Below are positions 30,863-39,322 of a DNA stretch of 64,000 bases, in pieces; within the stretch, counting starts at the first letter, position 1, and the number at the start of each line of letters is the position of its first letter. Under the pieces are notes generated by a model. That model saw nothing but the letters and a program-made list of their open reading frames with translations. It did not search any database and was not told where the DNA came from. Source of the DNA: Novosphingobium album (ex Liu et al. 2023) (GTDB lineage: Bacteria; Pseudomonadota; Alphaproteobacteria; Sphingomonadales; Sphingomonadaceae); NCBI RefSeq assembly GCF_029076845.1, contig NZ_JARESE010000044.1, positions 62,001 through 126,000 of the forward strand, in the 5' to 3' direction. A program made the position numbers and the translations under genes.

Positions 30863-31597
30863 GTGCCGCTGACGCTGGCCACCACAGCGCCGGGCGAGCC
30901 GGAGATCTTCGCCTCGCTGCAAGGCGAAGGCGTATCGGCCGGGCGGCCCTGCACGTTCATCCGCCTGTCGCGCTGCAATCTGGCTTGCCTGTGGTGCGAC
31001 ACGGCCTACACTTGGCGGTTCGAGGGCGACAACCGGCCGCACCGCGATGGCGAAAGCTTCGCGCGGCAGGCCAACCAGGTCACGCTGGACGAAGCCGATG
31101 CCGCCGCGCGGATCGCCCTGCTGGGCCAGCGGCGCCTGGTCATCACCGGCGGCGAGCCCCTGCTGCAAGGCGCCGCGCTGGCCCGCATGATCGGGCACTT
31201 GCCGCCGATGCACATCGAGATCGAGACCAACGGCACGGTCGCGCCGCACCCCGCGCTCGATCCGCTGGTGCACCAGTTCAACGTCAGCCCCAAGCTGGCG
31301 CACAGCGGCAATCCGGCCGATCTGGCGTTGCCGCCCGAGCGGCTGGCGGCCTGGGCGGCCGATCCGCGCGCCTGGTTCAAGTTCGTGATCGCCGAGCCGG
31401 ACCATGTCGCCGACGTCATCGCCCTGCAACGCGACCACGCGATTGGCGGCGAGCGCATCTTCCTGATGCCCGAGGGGCGCGACAGCGAGACGTTGCGCAC
31501 GCGGGGGCGATGGCTGGCGGATATCTGCTCACATCACGGCCTGAATTTCACCGATCGCTTGCACATCCACTTATGGGGCGACACCAGAGGAACATGA
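30863..31597 (+). CDS. queE: 7-carboxy-7-deazaguanine synthase QueE
   Basis: 244 residues from GTG 30863. A radical-SAM enzyme with the motif C-N-L-A-C-L-W-C (Cys38, Cys42, Cys45) for the 4Fe-4S cluster, preceded by the QueE hallmark SLQGEGVSAGRPCTFIRLS, then VITGGEPLL and HIEIETNGT. It contracts 6-carboxytetrahydropterin to 7-carboxy-7-deazaguanine for queuosine synthesis. The other que genes are not in the window. It lies 43 bases after valS with a hairpin over its ribosome site; its stop overlaps the next ATG. Confidence 0.95.
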   Translation: MPLTLATTAPGEPEIFASLQGEGVSAGRPCTFIRLSRCNLACLWCDTAYTWRFEGDNRPHRDGESFARQANQVTLDEADAAARIALLGQRRLVITGGEPLLQGAALARMIGHLPPMHIEIETNGTVAPHPALDPLVHQFNVSPKLAHSGNPADLALPPERLAAWAADPRAWFKFVIAEPDHVADVIALQRDHAIGGERIFLMPEGRDSETLRTRGRWLADICSHHGLNFTDRLHIHLWGDTRGT

Positions 31598-33030
31598 CCG
31601 AAGCCACGCCCCTGCCCGCCCACGCGGCCAGCCCCGAGCCCGAGCCGGCCCGGCGGCCCGCCATGCGCGGCGACCTGACGCAGGGGCCGATCCTGAAGAC
31701 CTTGCTGCTCTTCTCGATCCCGATGCTGATCTCCAACGTCATCCAGACACTCAACGGCTCGGTCAACGCGATCTGGGTCGGGCGGCTGATCGGCGAAAGC
31801 GCGCTGGCGGCCACGGCCAATGCCAACACGGTGATGTTCCTGCTGTTCTCCGCCGTCTTCGGCTTCGGCATGGCGACCACGGTGCGCGTCGGCCATCATT
31901 TCGGCGCGGGCGATGTCGCCGCCGCCCGTGGCACGTTCGGCACCGGCCTGGGCTTTTGCACCGGCATCGCGGTCCTGACCGGGGTGGCCGGCTGGTTCTT
32001 CGCGCCCGCGCTGCTGCACGCCCTCTCAACCCCGGAGGCGAGCCTGGCCGAAGCGCTGGCCTATCTGCGCGTGATCTTCGTGACGATGCCGTTCGGCACG
32101 ATCTCGATCATGGTGTCGATGGGGATGCGCGGCACGGGCGATTCGCACACCCCGCTTTACGCCATGATCCTGACGGTGCTGCTCGACGTCGCGCTCAATC
32201 CGCTGCTGATCCTGGGCGCGGGGCCGATCCCCTCGCTGGGCATCGCCGGATCGGCGATCGCCACCGCCATCGCCAACTTCATCGGCGCGGCCGCGATGAT
32301 CGTGGTGATCTACCGCAAGGATCTGGCCTTGCGGCTGCGCGGCGCCGAGCTGGGCTATCTTATCCCGCGCAGCGACGAACTGCGCTACGTCGTCACCAAG
32401 GGCATTCCGATGGGCGCGCAGATGCTGCTGATCGCCTCGGCCGGGCTGGTGATGATCGGGCTGGTCAATCGCGAAGGGCTGATCGCCGCCGCCGCTTACG
32501 GCACGTCGCTGCAATTGTGGAACTATCTGCAGATGCCGGCGCTGGCCATCGGTTCGGGCGTGAGCGCGATGGTGGCGCAGAACATCGGCGCGGGCAATCA
32601 CCACCGCGTGGGCACGATCACGACGTATGGCGTCACCAGCAACCTGGTGATGACCGGCCTGCTGGCGCTGCTGCTGGTGGTGTTCGACCGGCCGCTGCTG
32701 GCGCTGTTCCTGGGCGGAGAGAGCCCGGCGATCCCGCTGGCCCGGCATATCCAGCTGATCTGCACCTGGTCCTTCGTGCTGACCGGCGCGACGATGATCC
32801 TGGTGGGCACGATGCGCGCCTATGGCGTGGTCATCGTGCCGCTGCTGGTGCTGGGCGCATCGCTATATGGCGCGCGGCTGGGCTTCTATGCGCTGGCCTA
32901 TCCCCGGATCGGCGCCGACGCGGTGTGGTGGGCCTTTCCGGCCGGCTCGATCGTCGCCATGCTGCTGAGCTGGGCCGCCTATGCCTGGACCCGGCGCGAG
33001 GGACTATCGCCCGTTCGCGGCGGCGCCTGA
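31594..33030 (+). CDS. MATE-family efflux transporter
   Basis: 478 residues with about 12 hydrophobic segments in two homologous halves. Typical MATE patterns are LKTLLLFSIPMLISNVIQTLNGSV at the start of the first half (seen here from residue 35) and MGMRGTGDSHTPLYAMI, then the second half from about 270 (GIPMGAQMLLIASAGLVMI). It should export cationic drugs or metabolites in exchange for Na+ or H+; substrate unknown. ATGA overlap with queE suggests coupled translation. A truncated copy of an intergenic repeat follows its stop. Confidence 0.92.
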   Translation: MTEATPLPAHAASPEPEPARRPAMRGDLTQGPILKTLLLFSIPMLISNVIQTLNGSVNAIWVGRLIGESALAATANANTVMFLLFSAVFGFGMATTVRVGHHFGAGDVAAARGTFGTGLGFCTGIAVLTGVAGWFFAPALLHALSTPEASLAEALAYLRVIFVTMPFGTISIMVSMGMRGTGDSHTPLYAMILTVLLDVALNPLLILGAGPIPSLGIAGSAIATAIANFIGAAAMIVVIYRKDLALRLRGAELGYLIPRSDELRYVVTKGIPMGAQMLLIASAGLVMIGLVNREGLIAAAAYGTSLQLWNYLQMPALAIGSGVSAMVAQNIGAGNHHRVGTITTYGVTSNLVMTGLLALLLVVFDRPLLALFLGGESPAIPLARHIQLICTWSFVLTGATMILVGTMRAYGVVIVPLLVLGASLYGARLGFYALAYPRIGADAVWWAFPAGSIVAMLLSWAAYAWTRREGLSPVRGGA

Positions 33031-33033
33031 AAT

Positions 33034-33070
33034 CGGGGAGCGGGCTGGTGCCGCAACGAAATGCGCTTTT
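33034..33070 (+). repeat. Truncated copy of the dispersed hairpin element
   Basis: GGGGAGCGGGCTGGTGCCGC then GAAATGCGCTTTT match the elements at 34848-34899 and 58295-58345, but the second arm GCGCATTTC is missing. It lies between the convergent MATE and HerA genes. Confidence 0.6.
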
Positions 33071-33084
33071 AAACCAACCACCCC

Positions 33085-34776
33085 TCAGCGGCCTTGCGCG
33101 CGCCAGCGCTGGACCGTGCGCAGCACCATTTCCTCCTCGCCGCCGCTGTTCTTCCACAGCGCGCTGAACGAGGGATCTTCCGAAGCCGGGCGCTTGAATT
33201 CCTCCAGCTCGTCGAACGAGACGCGGATCGGGATCGAAACGCCCTCGCCGCAGATGATGCACTCCCGGTTCCTCAGCGCCGGAATCGAATCGAGGAAGCC
33301 GCGCGCGCCTTCGGGCATGGCCGCGCGCACGAAGGCCTGATCGCGCTCGTTGTTAAGGCGCATGGCGATGATCGTGCCGCATTGCGAAAGCACGCCTTCG
33401 GCCAGGTCCGACGGGCGCTGGGTGATCAGGCCCAGCGAAATGCCGTACTTGCGGCCTTCCTTGGCGATGCGCGAGAGCACGCGGCCGACCGAGGAACCAT
33501 CGGCGTTCTTCTCGTTGGGCACGTAACGGTGCGCTTCCTCGCACACCAGCAGGATCGGCCGGGTCTTTTCCTCGCGCGCCCAGACGGCGAAATCGAACAC
33601 CAGCCGGCTCAGCACCGCGACCACGGTGGTGGTCACGTCCGAAGGCACGCCCGAAACGTCGATGATCGAGATCGGCCGGCCGCGCGAAGGCAGGCGGAAG
33701 ATCTTGGCGAGGAATTCGGCCATCGTATCGCCGACCAGCATTCCCGAGAACATGAACTGATAGCGCGGATCGCCCTTCAGTTCGTCGATCTTGTTCTTGA
33801 TGCGCAAGTAGGGCGCGCTGGTGCGGCCCTTGTCGAGCTTGCCCATCTCGTTGCTGATGATCGTGGTGAGGTCTGACAGCAGATAGGGGATCGGCGCATC
33901 GACCGTGATCTTGCCCATCTGCTCGGCCAGCCGGTTGCGCTGGCGCGCTTCCAGCAGGCACTTGGCAAGGATTTCGGCGTCCTCCTGGCGGTCGTTCCCG
34001 CGCGAGGTGAGGAAGACCTCGCAATGCTCCTCCAGGTTCATCAGCCAGTAGGGCATCTGCAGGTTGGTGACGTCAAGGATCACGCCTGTGTTGCGGAACG
34101 CGGCGCCATATTCGCCGTGCGGATCGATCATCACCACGTGGCCTTCGGTGGAAGCCTCGCAGATACGGTGCAGGATCAGCGCGGCGCTGGTCGATTTGCC
34201 CGTGCCGGTCGATCCCAGCAGCGCGAAGTGCTTGCCCAGCAGCGAATCGACGTAAAGGCCCGCGCGGATGTCCTTGGTGGGGTGGACATGGCCGATCTGG
34301 ATCACCGATCGCCCGTCGCTGGCATAGATCTGGCGCAAGTCCTCGCTCGTCGCCGGATAGACCAGCGCGCCGGGGATCGGATACATCGTCACGCCCCGGC
34401 GGAACGCGTGGATCCGGCCGGTCAGCCGCTCCTCCTCGCCCTCGCCAAGGAAATCGACCGAGGCCAGGATGCCGCCCGGCGTGCGCGAATCCTGCTTCTG
34501 GCTGCGCACGCTGGCCAACAGCCAGCCATTGCCCACGCGCACCTTGATCTGGCTGCCGACCTGGCCGGACAGCACGACCGAGGGATCGGGATCGGTGGAA
34601 CATTCGGTCAGCCGCGTGATATCCAGCGCGATCCGGCTGCCAGAGCCGGCGATTTCCAGCACGACACCGATCGGCTCGCGCGCGTTGTCCACTTGCGCCA
34701 CGCCGCGTTCGGCGCCGAGTTCATCGGCATGAGCCGGACGTGCGTTGTGAAATTCATTCATGCGCAATTCGGACAT
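33085..34776 (-). CDS. HerA-like ATPase (DUF87 / HAS-barrel)
   Basis: 563 residues from ATG 34776 (ATG 34761 possible). Residues about 25-125 form a HAS-barrel-like beta domain; Walker A GSTGTGKST is at 188-196, followed by MIDPHGEYG; Walker B and the catalytic Glu lie in ILLVCEEAHRYVP near 400, with a LITQRPSDLAEGVLSQCGT sensor segment after it. HerA proteins are hexameric DNA translocases that usually work with NurA in end resection. No NurA, nuclease or Sir2 partner is next to it, so it is a solitary form; role unclear. Confidence 0.88.
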   Translation of the reverse strand: MSELRMNEFHNARPAHADELGAERGVAQVDNAREPIGVVLEIAGSGSRIALDITRLTECSTDPDPSVVLSGQVGSQIKVRVGNGWLLASVRSQKQDSRTPGGILASVDFLGEGEEERLTGRIHAFRRGVTMYPIPGALVYPATSEDLRQIYASDGRSVIQIGHVHPTKDIRAGLYVDSLLGKHFALLGSTGTGKSTSAALILHRICEASTEGHVVMIDPHGEYGAAFRNTGVILDVTNLQMPYWLMNLEEHCEVFLTSRGNDRQEDAEILAKCLLEARQRNRLAEQMGKITVDAPIPYLLSDLTTIISNEMGKLDKGRTSAPYLRIKNKIDELKGDPRYQFMFSGMLVGDTMAEFLAKIFRLPSRGRPISIIDVSGVPSDVTTTVVAVLSRLVFDFAVWAREEKTRPILLVCEEAHRYVPNEKNADGSSVGRVLSRIAKEGRKYGISLGLITQRPSDLAEGVLSQCGTIIAMRLNNERDQAFVRAAMPEGARGFLDSIPALRNRECIICGEGVSIPIRVSFDELEEFKRPASEDPSFSALWKNSGGEEEMVLRTVQRWRAQGR

Positions 34777-34847
34777 CAATCACCAGTAAACGCAGCGTCA
34801 TGGTTTGCATGAGCTAATCATCGTGCGGTTAATTTTGGGCTAAGAGC

Positions 34848-34899
34848 GGGTGGGGGAGCGGGCCGGTACCGCTTCGAAATGCGCTTTTCCGCGCATTTC
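34848..34899. repeat. Dispersed hairpin element, second copy
   Basis: GGGTGGGGGAGCGGGC followed by GAAATGCGC (34876-34884), loop TTTTCC and GCGCATTTC (34891-34899), a perfect 9-bp stem. Same order and sequence as at 58295-58345. Confidence 0.75.
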
Positions 34900-34936
34900 C
34901 AAACAGACCCCGATGGGCACACCTCCAGACAAACCC

Positions 34937-35689
34937 TCAGATCAGGGCGAAGATGCGCCCGGCCAGCCAGCCCATCAGGATCGAGAGCGCGACCGCCAGC
35001 AGGCCATAAGCCACCGAATTGTTCTCGGCGAAATCGGCGATGGCGCGTTCGATGCCCAGCTTGCGCACTTCCACCGTGCTGCTGGCCGAAGCGACCACCC
35101 GCCCCTTGGAGATGGCGAAAGTCTCCGCCGTATACGTGCCGATCGGCACGCGCGAGGGCAGTGCGATGCGCGCCTGGTACAGCACCTGCTCGCTCACCTT
35201 CACGCTGCCTTCGTCCTGCCGGTACAGCCCGTTGCGCGTGTTGAGATCGACCAGCCCATCGGCGAAGCGCTGCTGTTCCGCCGGGTCGATCGCGCCGATC
35301 GGCGAGAGTTGCAGCCATTTGAGGCCCAGTTCATAGATCGCCGCGGTCTTGTCATCGACGATGCCGGCGATCGGCCGGGTCGAAGCCAGCGCGTAGTACG
35401 ATGGCGCCGAACGCAGCTCGGTGCTGTCGGCATTGATCCACATGCCGGCGATCTTCTGCTTTTCGCGCAGGATGATGGACTGGGTCGGCCCCTTGAGCAC
35501 CACGACGATATCGTAATCGTGCGCCGCGCGCGTGCCGTCAGGACTGAGGATCGCGCCGAACAGCAGCAGTTCGGTGCCCGTGAAGCCCTGGCGAAGCTGG
35601 ACTTCGTGCTGCGAGACTTCGGGCACCAGGATCGGATCGCGCGCGCCCGTCAGCAGCAGCAGGGCGATGATCGCCAGCACCGCCTTCAC
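34937..35689 (-). CDS. TIGR02186-family membrane-anchored protein
   Basis: 250 residues. An N-terminal signal or anchor (about 2-15) and a C-terminal membrane helix (about 227-248) enclose a periplasmic domain (LVPEVSQHEVQLRQGFTGTELLLFGAI, VVVLKGPTQSIILREKQKIAGMWIN). This fits the family TIGR02186, which in alphaproteobacteria is usually encoded directly with a TauE/SafE transporter, as here (ATGA overlap). The function is unknown; a helper of the transporter is the obvious inference. Confidence 0.85.
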   Translation of the reverse strand: MKAVLAIIALLLLTGARDPILVPEVSQHEVQLRQGFTGTELLLFGAILSPDGTRAAHDYDIVVVLKGPTQSIILREKQKIAGMWINADSTELRSAPSYYALASTRPIAGIVDDKTAAIYELGLKWLQLSPIGAIDPAEQQRFADGLVDLNTRNGLYRQDEGSVKVSEQVLYQARIALPSRVPIGTYTAETFAISKGRVVASASSTVEVRKLGIERAIADFAENNSVAYGLLAVALSILMGWLAGRIFALI

Positions 35690-36600
35690 AGCGGCGCCAC
35701 CGTGTAGATCTCGTCGGGCTTGTAGCCCAGCCCCAGCGCCAGCCGCAGCGCCACCAGCAGCACGATCACCGCCAGCACCAGCCGCAGCTTCACCGGGCTC
35801 GCCTTCTGGGCGAACTGCGCGCCAAGCTGCGCGCCCGTGACCGATCCGAACAGCAGCAGCCCCGCCAGCACGATGTCCACCGCCTTGGTGGTGAGCGCGT
35901 GCATCATCGTCGTCGCCATGGTTACGAACAGGATCTGGTAAAGCGAAGTGCCGACCACGACATTGGCGCTCATGCCCAGGATATAGAGCATCGCCGGCAC
36001 CAGCACGAAGCCGCCGCCAATGCCCATCAGCATGGTCAGGATGCCGGTCGCCACGCCCAGCAGCAGCGGCGCCAGCGGCGAGATGTAGAGCCCCGAACGA
36101 TAGAAGCGCCAGCGCATCGGCAGGCTGGCGACCAGCGGGTGGTGCCGGCGCTTGCGCGCGGCGATCGGCATGCCGGTGCGCTCGGCCCGGATCGACACGA
36201 TGCTCTCACGCGCCATCAGCCCGCCGATCGAGCCGAGCAGGACGACGTAGAGGATATTGATCACCGTATCGATCTGGCCAAGCCGTTCGAGCAGGCTGAA
36301 CAACACCGCGCCGATGGCCGTGCCGATGATGCCGCCCGCGACCATGACCGAGCCCATCTGGAAATCGACCCCGCCGCGCCGGTAATGCGCGAAAACGCCC
36401 GAAACGCTGGCCCCCGTCACCTGGCTGGCGGCCGAGGCGGCGGCCACGGTGGGCGGCACGCCATAGAAGATCAGCAAGGGGGTGGTGAGAAAGCCGCCGC
36501 CCACCCCGAACATGCCCGAAAGCAGCCCCGTCAGCACGCCGAGGCCGACGATGACCAGTCCGTTCACCGACAGGTTTGCGATCGGAAGATAGACGTCCAT
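35686..36600 (-). CDS. TauE/SafE (TSUP) family transporter
   Basis: 304 residues with about 8 membrane segments and the two repeats of the TSUP family: VGLGVLTGLLSGMFGVGGGFLTTPLL in the first half (residues about 17-42) and GVATGILTMLMGIGGGFVLVPAM in the second. Family members export or import sulfite, sulfoacetate and similar anions. First gene of the pair with the TIGR02186 protein; the pairing suggests a sulfur-anion exporter, but the substrate is not visible. Confidence 0.9.
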   Translation of the reverse strand: MDVYLPIANLSVNGLVIVGLGVLTGLLSGMFGVGGGFLTTPLLIFYGVPPTVAAASAASQVTGASVSGVFAHYRRGGVDFQMGSVMVAGGIIGTAIGAVLFSLLERLGQIDTVINILYVVLLGSIGGLMARESIVSIRAERTGMPIAARKRRHHPLVASLPMRWRFYRSGLYISPLAPLLLGVATGILTMLMGIGGGFVLVPAMLYILGMSANVVVGTSLYQILFVTMATTMMHALTTKAVDIVLAGLLLFGSVTGAQLGAQFAQKASPVKLRLVLAVIVLLVALRLALGLGYKPDEIYTVAPL

Positions 36601-36659
36601 CTGGCTGACGTGGCTACCCTACCGCGCCTTGCGTGGAAAGCCGTGTCGCGACCCTTTCC

Positions 36660-37796
36660 TCAGAAACCGGCCGACACCGTCAGCGCCGGGCCGGAGGCCG
36701 GCGCGGCATTGCCGCCCACGCGAATCCGCCAGTCGAGCCCCACCTTGGCCGATCCGGTGCCCCTGATCGGCATTCCCAGCGTCGCGCCGGGCCCGATGTC
36801 GAGCCGCGAGGCGCCTTTCTGCGCGCCGGCCCAGGCCCCGGCCCCCAGCCTTGCCTCGGCCGGCCCGATGGTCATGAACGAGCGATCGACGCGCAACTGG
36901 CCATCGGCGAACGGCGTCGCATACTTGCCGCCGACATAGCCGCCCTGCCCGTAGAACTCGGCGCGAAAGCCCGATGGCAGCGCGAACGGGGCCAGTTCGG
37001 TCACGGCCATGGCGACCGGCTGGACCCGGCGCGATCCGGCCTGCTCGGTCACGCGCGCCTCAAGCGCGGCGACCACCGGAACGGCGGGGAACGGCCGCGC
37101 GGCCAGGCCCAGCGCGGCGGAGGTTTCGGCAAGGCCGGCCAGCGTGCTGGTGGTGCGCAGATAGGCGGCCGGGCGATGCGGGTCGTCCGGCGCGAGGCGA
37201 TAGCGCAGGATGCCGCCCGCCTGGCTGGCGCCATACGTCGCGGGATAGATGCCCGATGCCAGCGCCGTGTCGGACCCGCGCCGCCAGAGCATCCAGGCGT
37301 CGATCGACCAGCGATCGGGCCCGGTCCGGGCCAGTCCGGCACGCATCGGGCGGATCGGCGCGGCTTCGGGAAAGGGCGGCGCGCCAGGGCCGCCGGGTGG
37401 CGGCGCGGCGGTGCCAGCGACAAGCCCGGGCCATTCACGCGCCGGATCGGCGGCAAAGCGGCTCCAGGCATCGCGCACCACGATTTCGCGCACGATCACG
37501 CGCCGTTCGCGCACCGGCCCCGGCACGAAAGCCACCGTAGGCCCCGCCACCGCAATGCCATAGGCCGCGCCGGGAAAGGATTGCGGCCCGAACAGGCGCC
37601 CGGCGGCATAGGCCCCGGCGCGGCCGGCACCGGGCCCCACGGCCAGCGCGGTGGGATCGGCTTCGCGCGCGAAGGCATCACCCTGCGCGAAGCCCGGCGG
37701 GGCTTCCCAGTTGGCGACGCGCAGGCCGATCCACGCGCCCATCATGATCACCAGCGCGACCAGCGGCCGGCCGCGATAGCCGCGTGCGCCGTTCAT
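36660..37796 (-). CDS. NfrA C-terminal-domain-like protein, probable outer-membrane component
   Basis: 378 residues from ATG 37796, overlapping the stop of the glycosyltransferase (ATGA). A hydrophobic N-terminal segment (about 12-27) may be an anchor or signal. The middle is Pro/Gly/Ala-rich. From about residue 160 the pattern is beta-rich and ends AEFYGQGGYVGGKYATPFADG, LGAGAWAGAQKGASRLDIGP, LDWRIRVGGNA and a final Phe (VSAGF), as in the C-terminal barrel region of NfrA (phage N4 receptor, exopolysaccharide export). It is far shorter than E. coli NfrA (about 1000 residues) and lacks the repeat domain. Pattern-based call. Confidence 0.6.
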   Translation of the reverse strand: MNGARGYRGRPLVALVIMMGAWIGLRVANWEAPPGFAQGDAFAREADPTALAVGPGAGRAGAYAAGRLFGPQSFPGAAYGIAVAGPTVAFVPGPVRERRVIVREIVVRDAWSRFAADPAREWPGLVAGTAAPPPGGPGAPPFPEAAPIRPMRAGLARTGPDRWSIDAWMLWRRGSDTALASGIYPATYGASQAGGILRYRLAPDDPHRPAAYLRTTSTLAGLAETSAALGLAARPFPAVPVVAALEARVTEQAGSRRVQPVAMAVTELAPFALPSGFRAEFYGQGGYVGGKYATPFADGQLRVDRSFMTIGPAEARLGAGAWAGAQKGASRLDIGPGATLGMPIRGTGSAKVGLDWRIRVGGNAAPASGPALTVSAGF

Positions 37797-39226
37797 GGCG
37801 CCAGCCCTTCGCGCGCCAGTCCTTCGCCTGAGCCCCCGGCCGCCGGGTGATCGCGGTGGCGCGTCTTGTCCCAGGCGACGCCGGCGCCGCGCAGTGTGCG
37901 CACGTAAGCGAACAGCGCGCGCCGCCCGGCGATGATCGCGATGGTATTGGCCACGATCGTGCGCGGGACCGAACGCAATCCTTCGGCCAGCCCGTATTCG
38001 CTGGCAGTGAAGGCCGCGCGCCAGACCATGCGCCAGATCAGGCTGACCAGGCAGACCGTGACCATCAGCGCCAGCACGGGCGAGACCGCGACATGCCCCT
38101 GCCAGCCGGCCAGCCGGAACAGCGCGAGCAGCGCCTCGATCACCAGCAGCGCGTAAGCCGTGGCCAGCACCAGCGCCATCAGCGGCCCCCGCCGATCGCG
38201 CAGCTTCATCCACAAGTCGATCAGCCCGCCCCGCCAGCCCAGCCGGTCCCAGCCCTGCAGCGCGATGCCGTGGATCCAGCGCGTCTTCTGCCGCACCGAT
38301 TCGTCGAACCGGGCGGGAAAGAACGCGCGCGTCGCGATCAGCGCGCCGGCCTCGTCGCGGCAGCGGACGAAGCGCGCGCGGGCACCATCGTGCGAGACTT
38401 GCAGGCCCAGCTCGTAATCCTCGGTGAGCGATCCGGTGGCGAAGGGTCCGTCTTCCCCTTGCGCGATGCGCTTTCGCGCCAGCAGCGCCATCGTCTCGCG
38501 CGAGAAGCCGCAGCCAACGCCGGCCGCCGGCAACCCCGCGCCCAGCGCGTCCCTCACCACCAGCGTCTTGGCGTGCGCTTCGGCGAACTCGTCGGCATAG
38601 TGGCCCGCGACCCAGGGCGATGCCGGCTGCGGTTCGGGCCGGACCGGCAGTTGCACGAACTCGACATCGCGCAGCGCCTCGTCGATCGTCGCCAGCGCGC
38701 AGGGGTGCACCATGTCTTCCGCGTCGTGCAGGACGATGCTCGCATAGCGGAACCGGCCGCGCGCCTCGTCGGCGCAAAGCGCGGCGTAGAGCCGGTTGAG
38801 GCAATCGGCCTTGGTCGTCGGCCCCGATTGCGCGTGGATCACGATGCGCACGCGCGGATCGTCGGCCGCGGCCGCCATGGCCGCCGCGGTCGTCGCCGGA
38901 TCGTTGGCATAGCAGCCGACATAAAGCGTCCATTCGCGCCGTGGCCAGGCGCGCAGGGTGTGCGCGATCATATGGCCGATCACGTCCGCCTCGTTCCAGG
39001 CAGGCACCAGCACGGCGGCGCGGCCGGACAGCGGGCGCGTGCGCGCCGCCCGTGGCACGCGCGGCTCGCGCGTGCGCCCGGTCAGCCGCAAGGCCAGCCA
39101 GATCCCGTCGATCACGGTTTCGTCGATCGCGCCGAGCACGAACCAGAAGGCCGCGAAAAGCAGCAGCTCGTGCTCGATCATCTGCAGGGCAATCAGCAAT
39201 TGCCCCAGCGCTTCATGCGCCCCCAC
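37793..39226 (-). CDS. NfrB-like family 2 glycosyltransferase
   Basis: 477 residues from GTG 39226 (G-rich site upstream); ATG 39181 or TTG 39256 are alternatives. An N-terminal membrane segment (ERELLLF-like, here EHELLLFAAFWFVLG) precedes a GT2 domain: VLVPAWNEADVI, HDAEDMVHP (DxD equivalent), GCGFSRETMALL, TEDYELGLQ and QKTRWIHGIALQGW (the Q-x-x-R-W motif of processive synthases). Four or more C-terminal membrane helices follow. This matches NfrB, which makes a mannosamine-type exopolysaccharide in E. coli. The C-terminal c-di-GMP-responsive domain of NfrB is absent. Cotranscribed with the NfrA-like gene. Confidence 0.8.
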   Translation of the reverse strand: MGAHEALGQLLIALQMIEHELLLFAAFWFVLGAIDETVIDGIWLALRLTGRTREPRVPRAARTRPLSGRAAVLVPAWNEADVIGHMIAHTLRAWPRREWTLYVGCYANDPATTAAAMAAAADDPRVRIVIHAQSGPTTKADCLNRLYAALCADEARGRFRYASIVLHDAEDMVHPCALATIDEALRDVEFVQLPVRPEPQPASPWVAGHYADEFAEAHAKTLVVRDALGAGLPAAGVGCGFSRETMALLARKRIAQGEDGPFATGSLTEDYELGLQVSHDGARARFVRCRDEAGALIATRAFFPARFDESVRQKTRWIHGIALQGWDRLGWRGGLIDLWMKLRDRRGPLMALVLATAYALLVIEALLALFRLAGWQGHVAVSPVLALMVTVCLVSLIWRMVWRAAFTASEYGLAEGLRSVPRTIVANTIAIIAGRRALFAYVRTLRGAGVAWDKTRHRDHPAAGGSGEGLAREGLAP

Positions 39227-39322
39227 AAAGCCCCCCGCGCGCCCGGATTGCGGCAATGGGAAAAAGCCTATGGGGTTTCGACTTGCCTTGCAACTCGGGA
39301 ACGGTTGGACGAAAGGGGTGCC

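Noticed and set aside
33085..34776. HerA-like ATPase as part of an anti-phage system
   Set aside because: No Sir2, DUF4297, NurA or nuclease gene adjoins it; neighbours are transporters. A solitary HerA-like gene is common in alphaproteobacteria.
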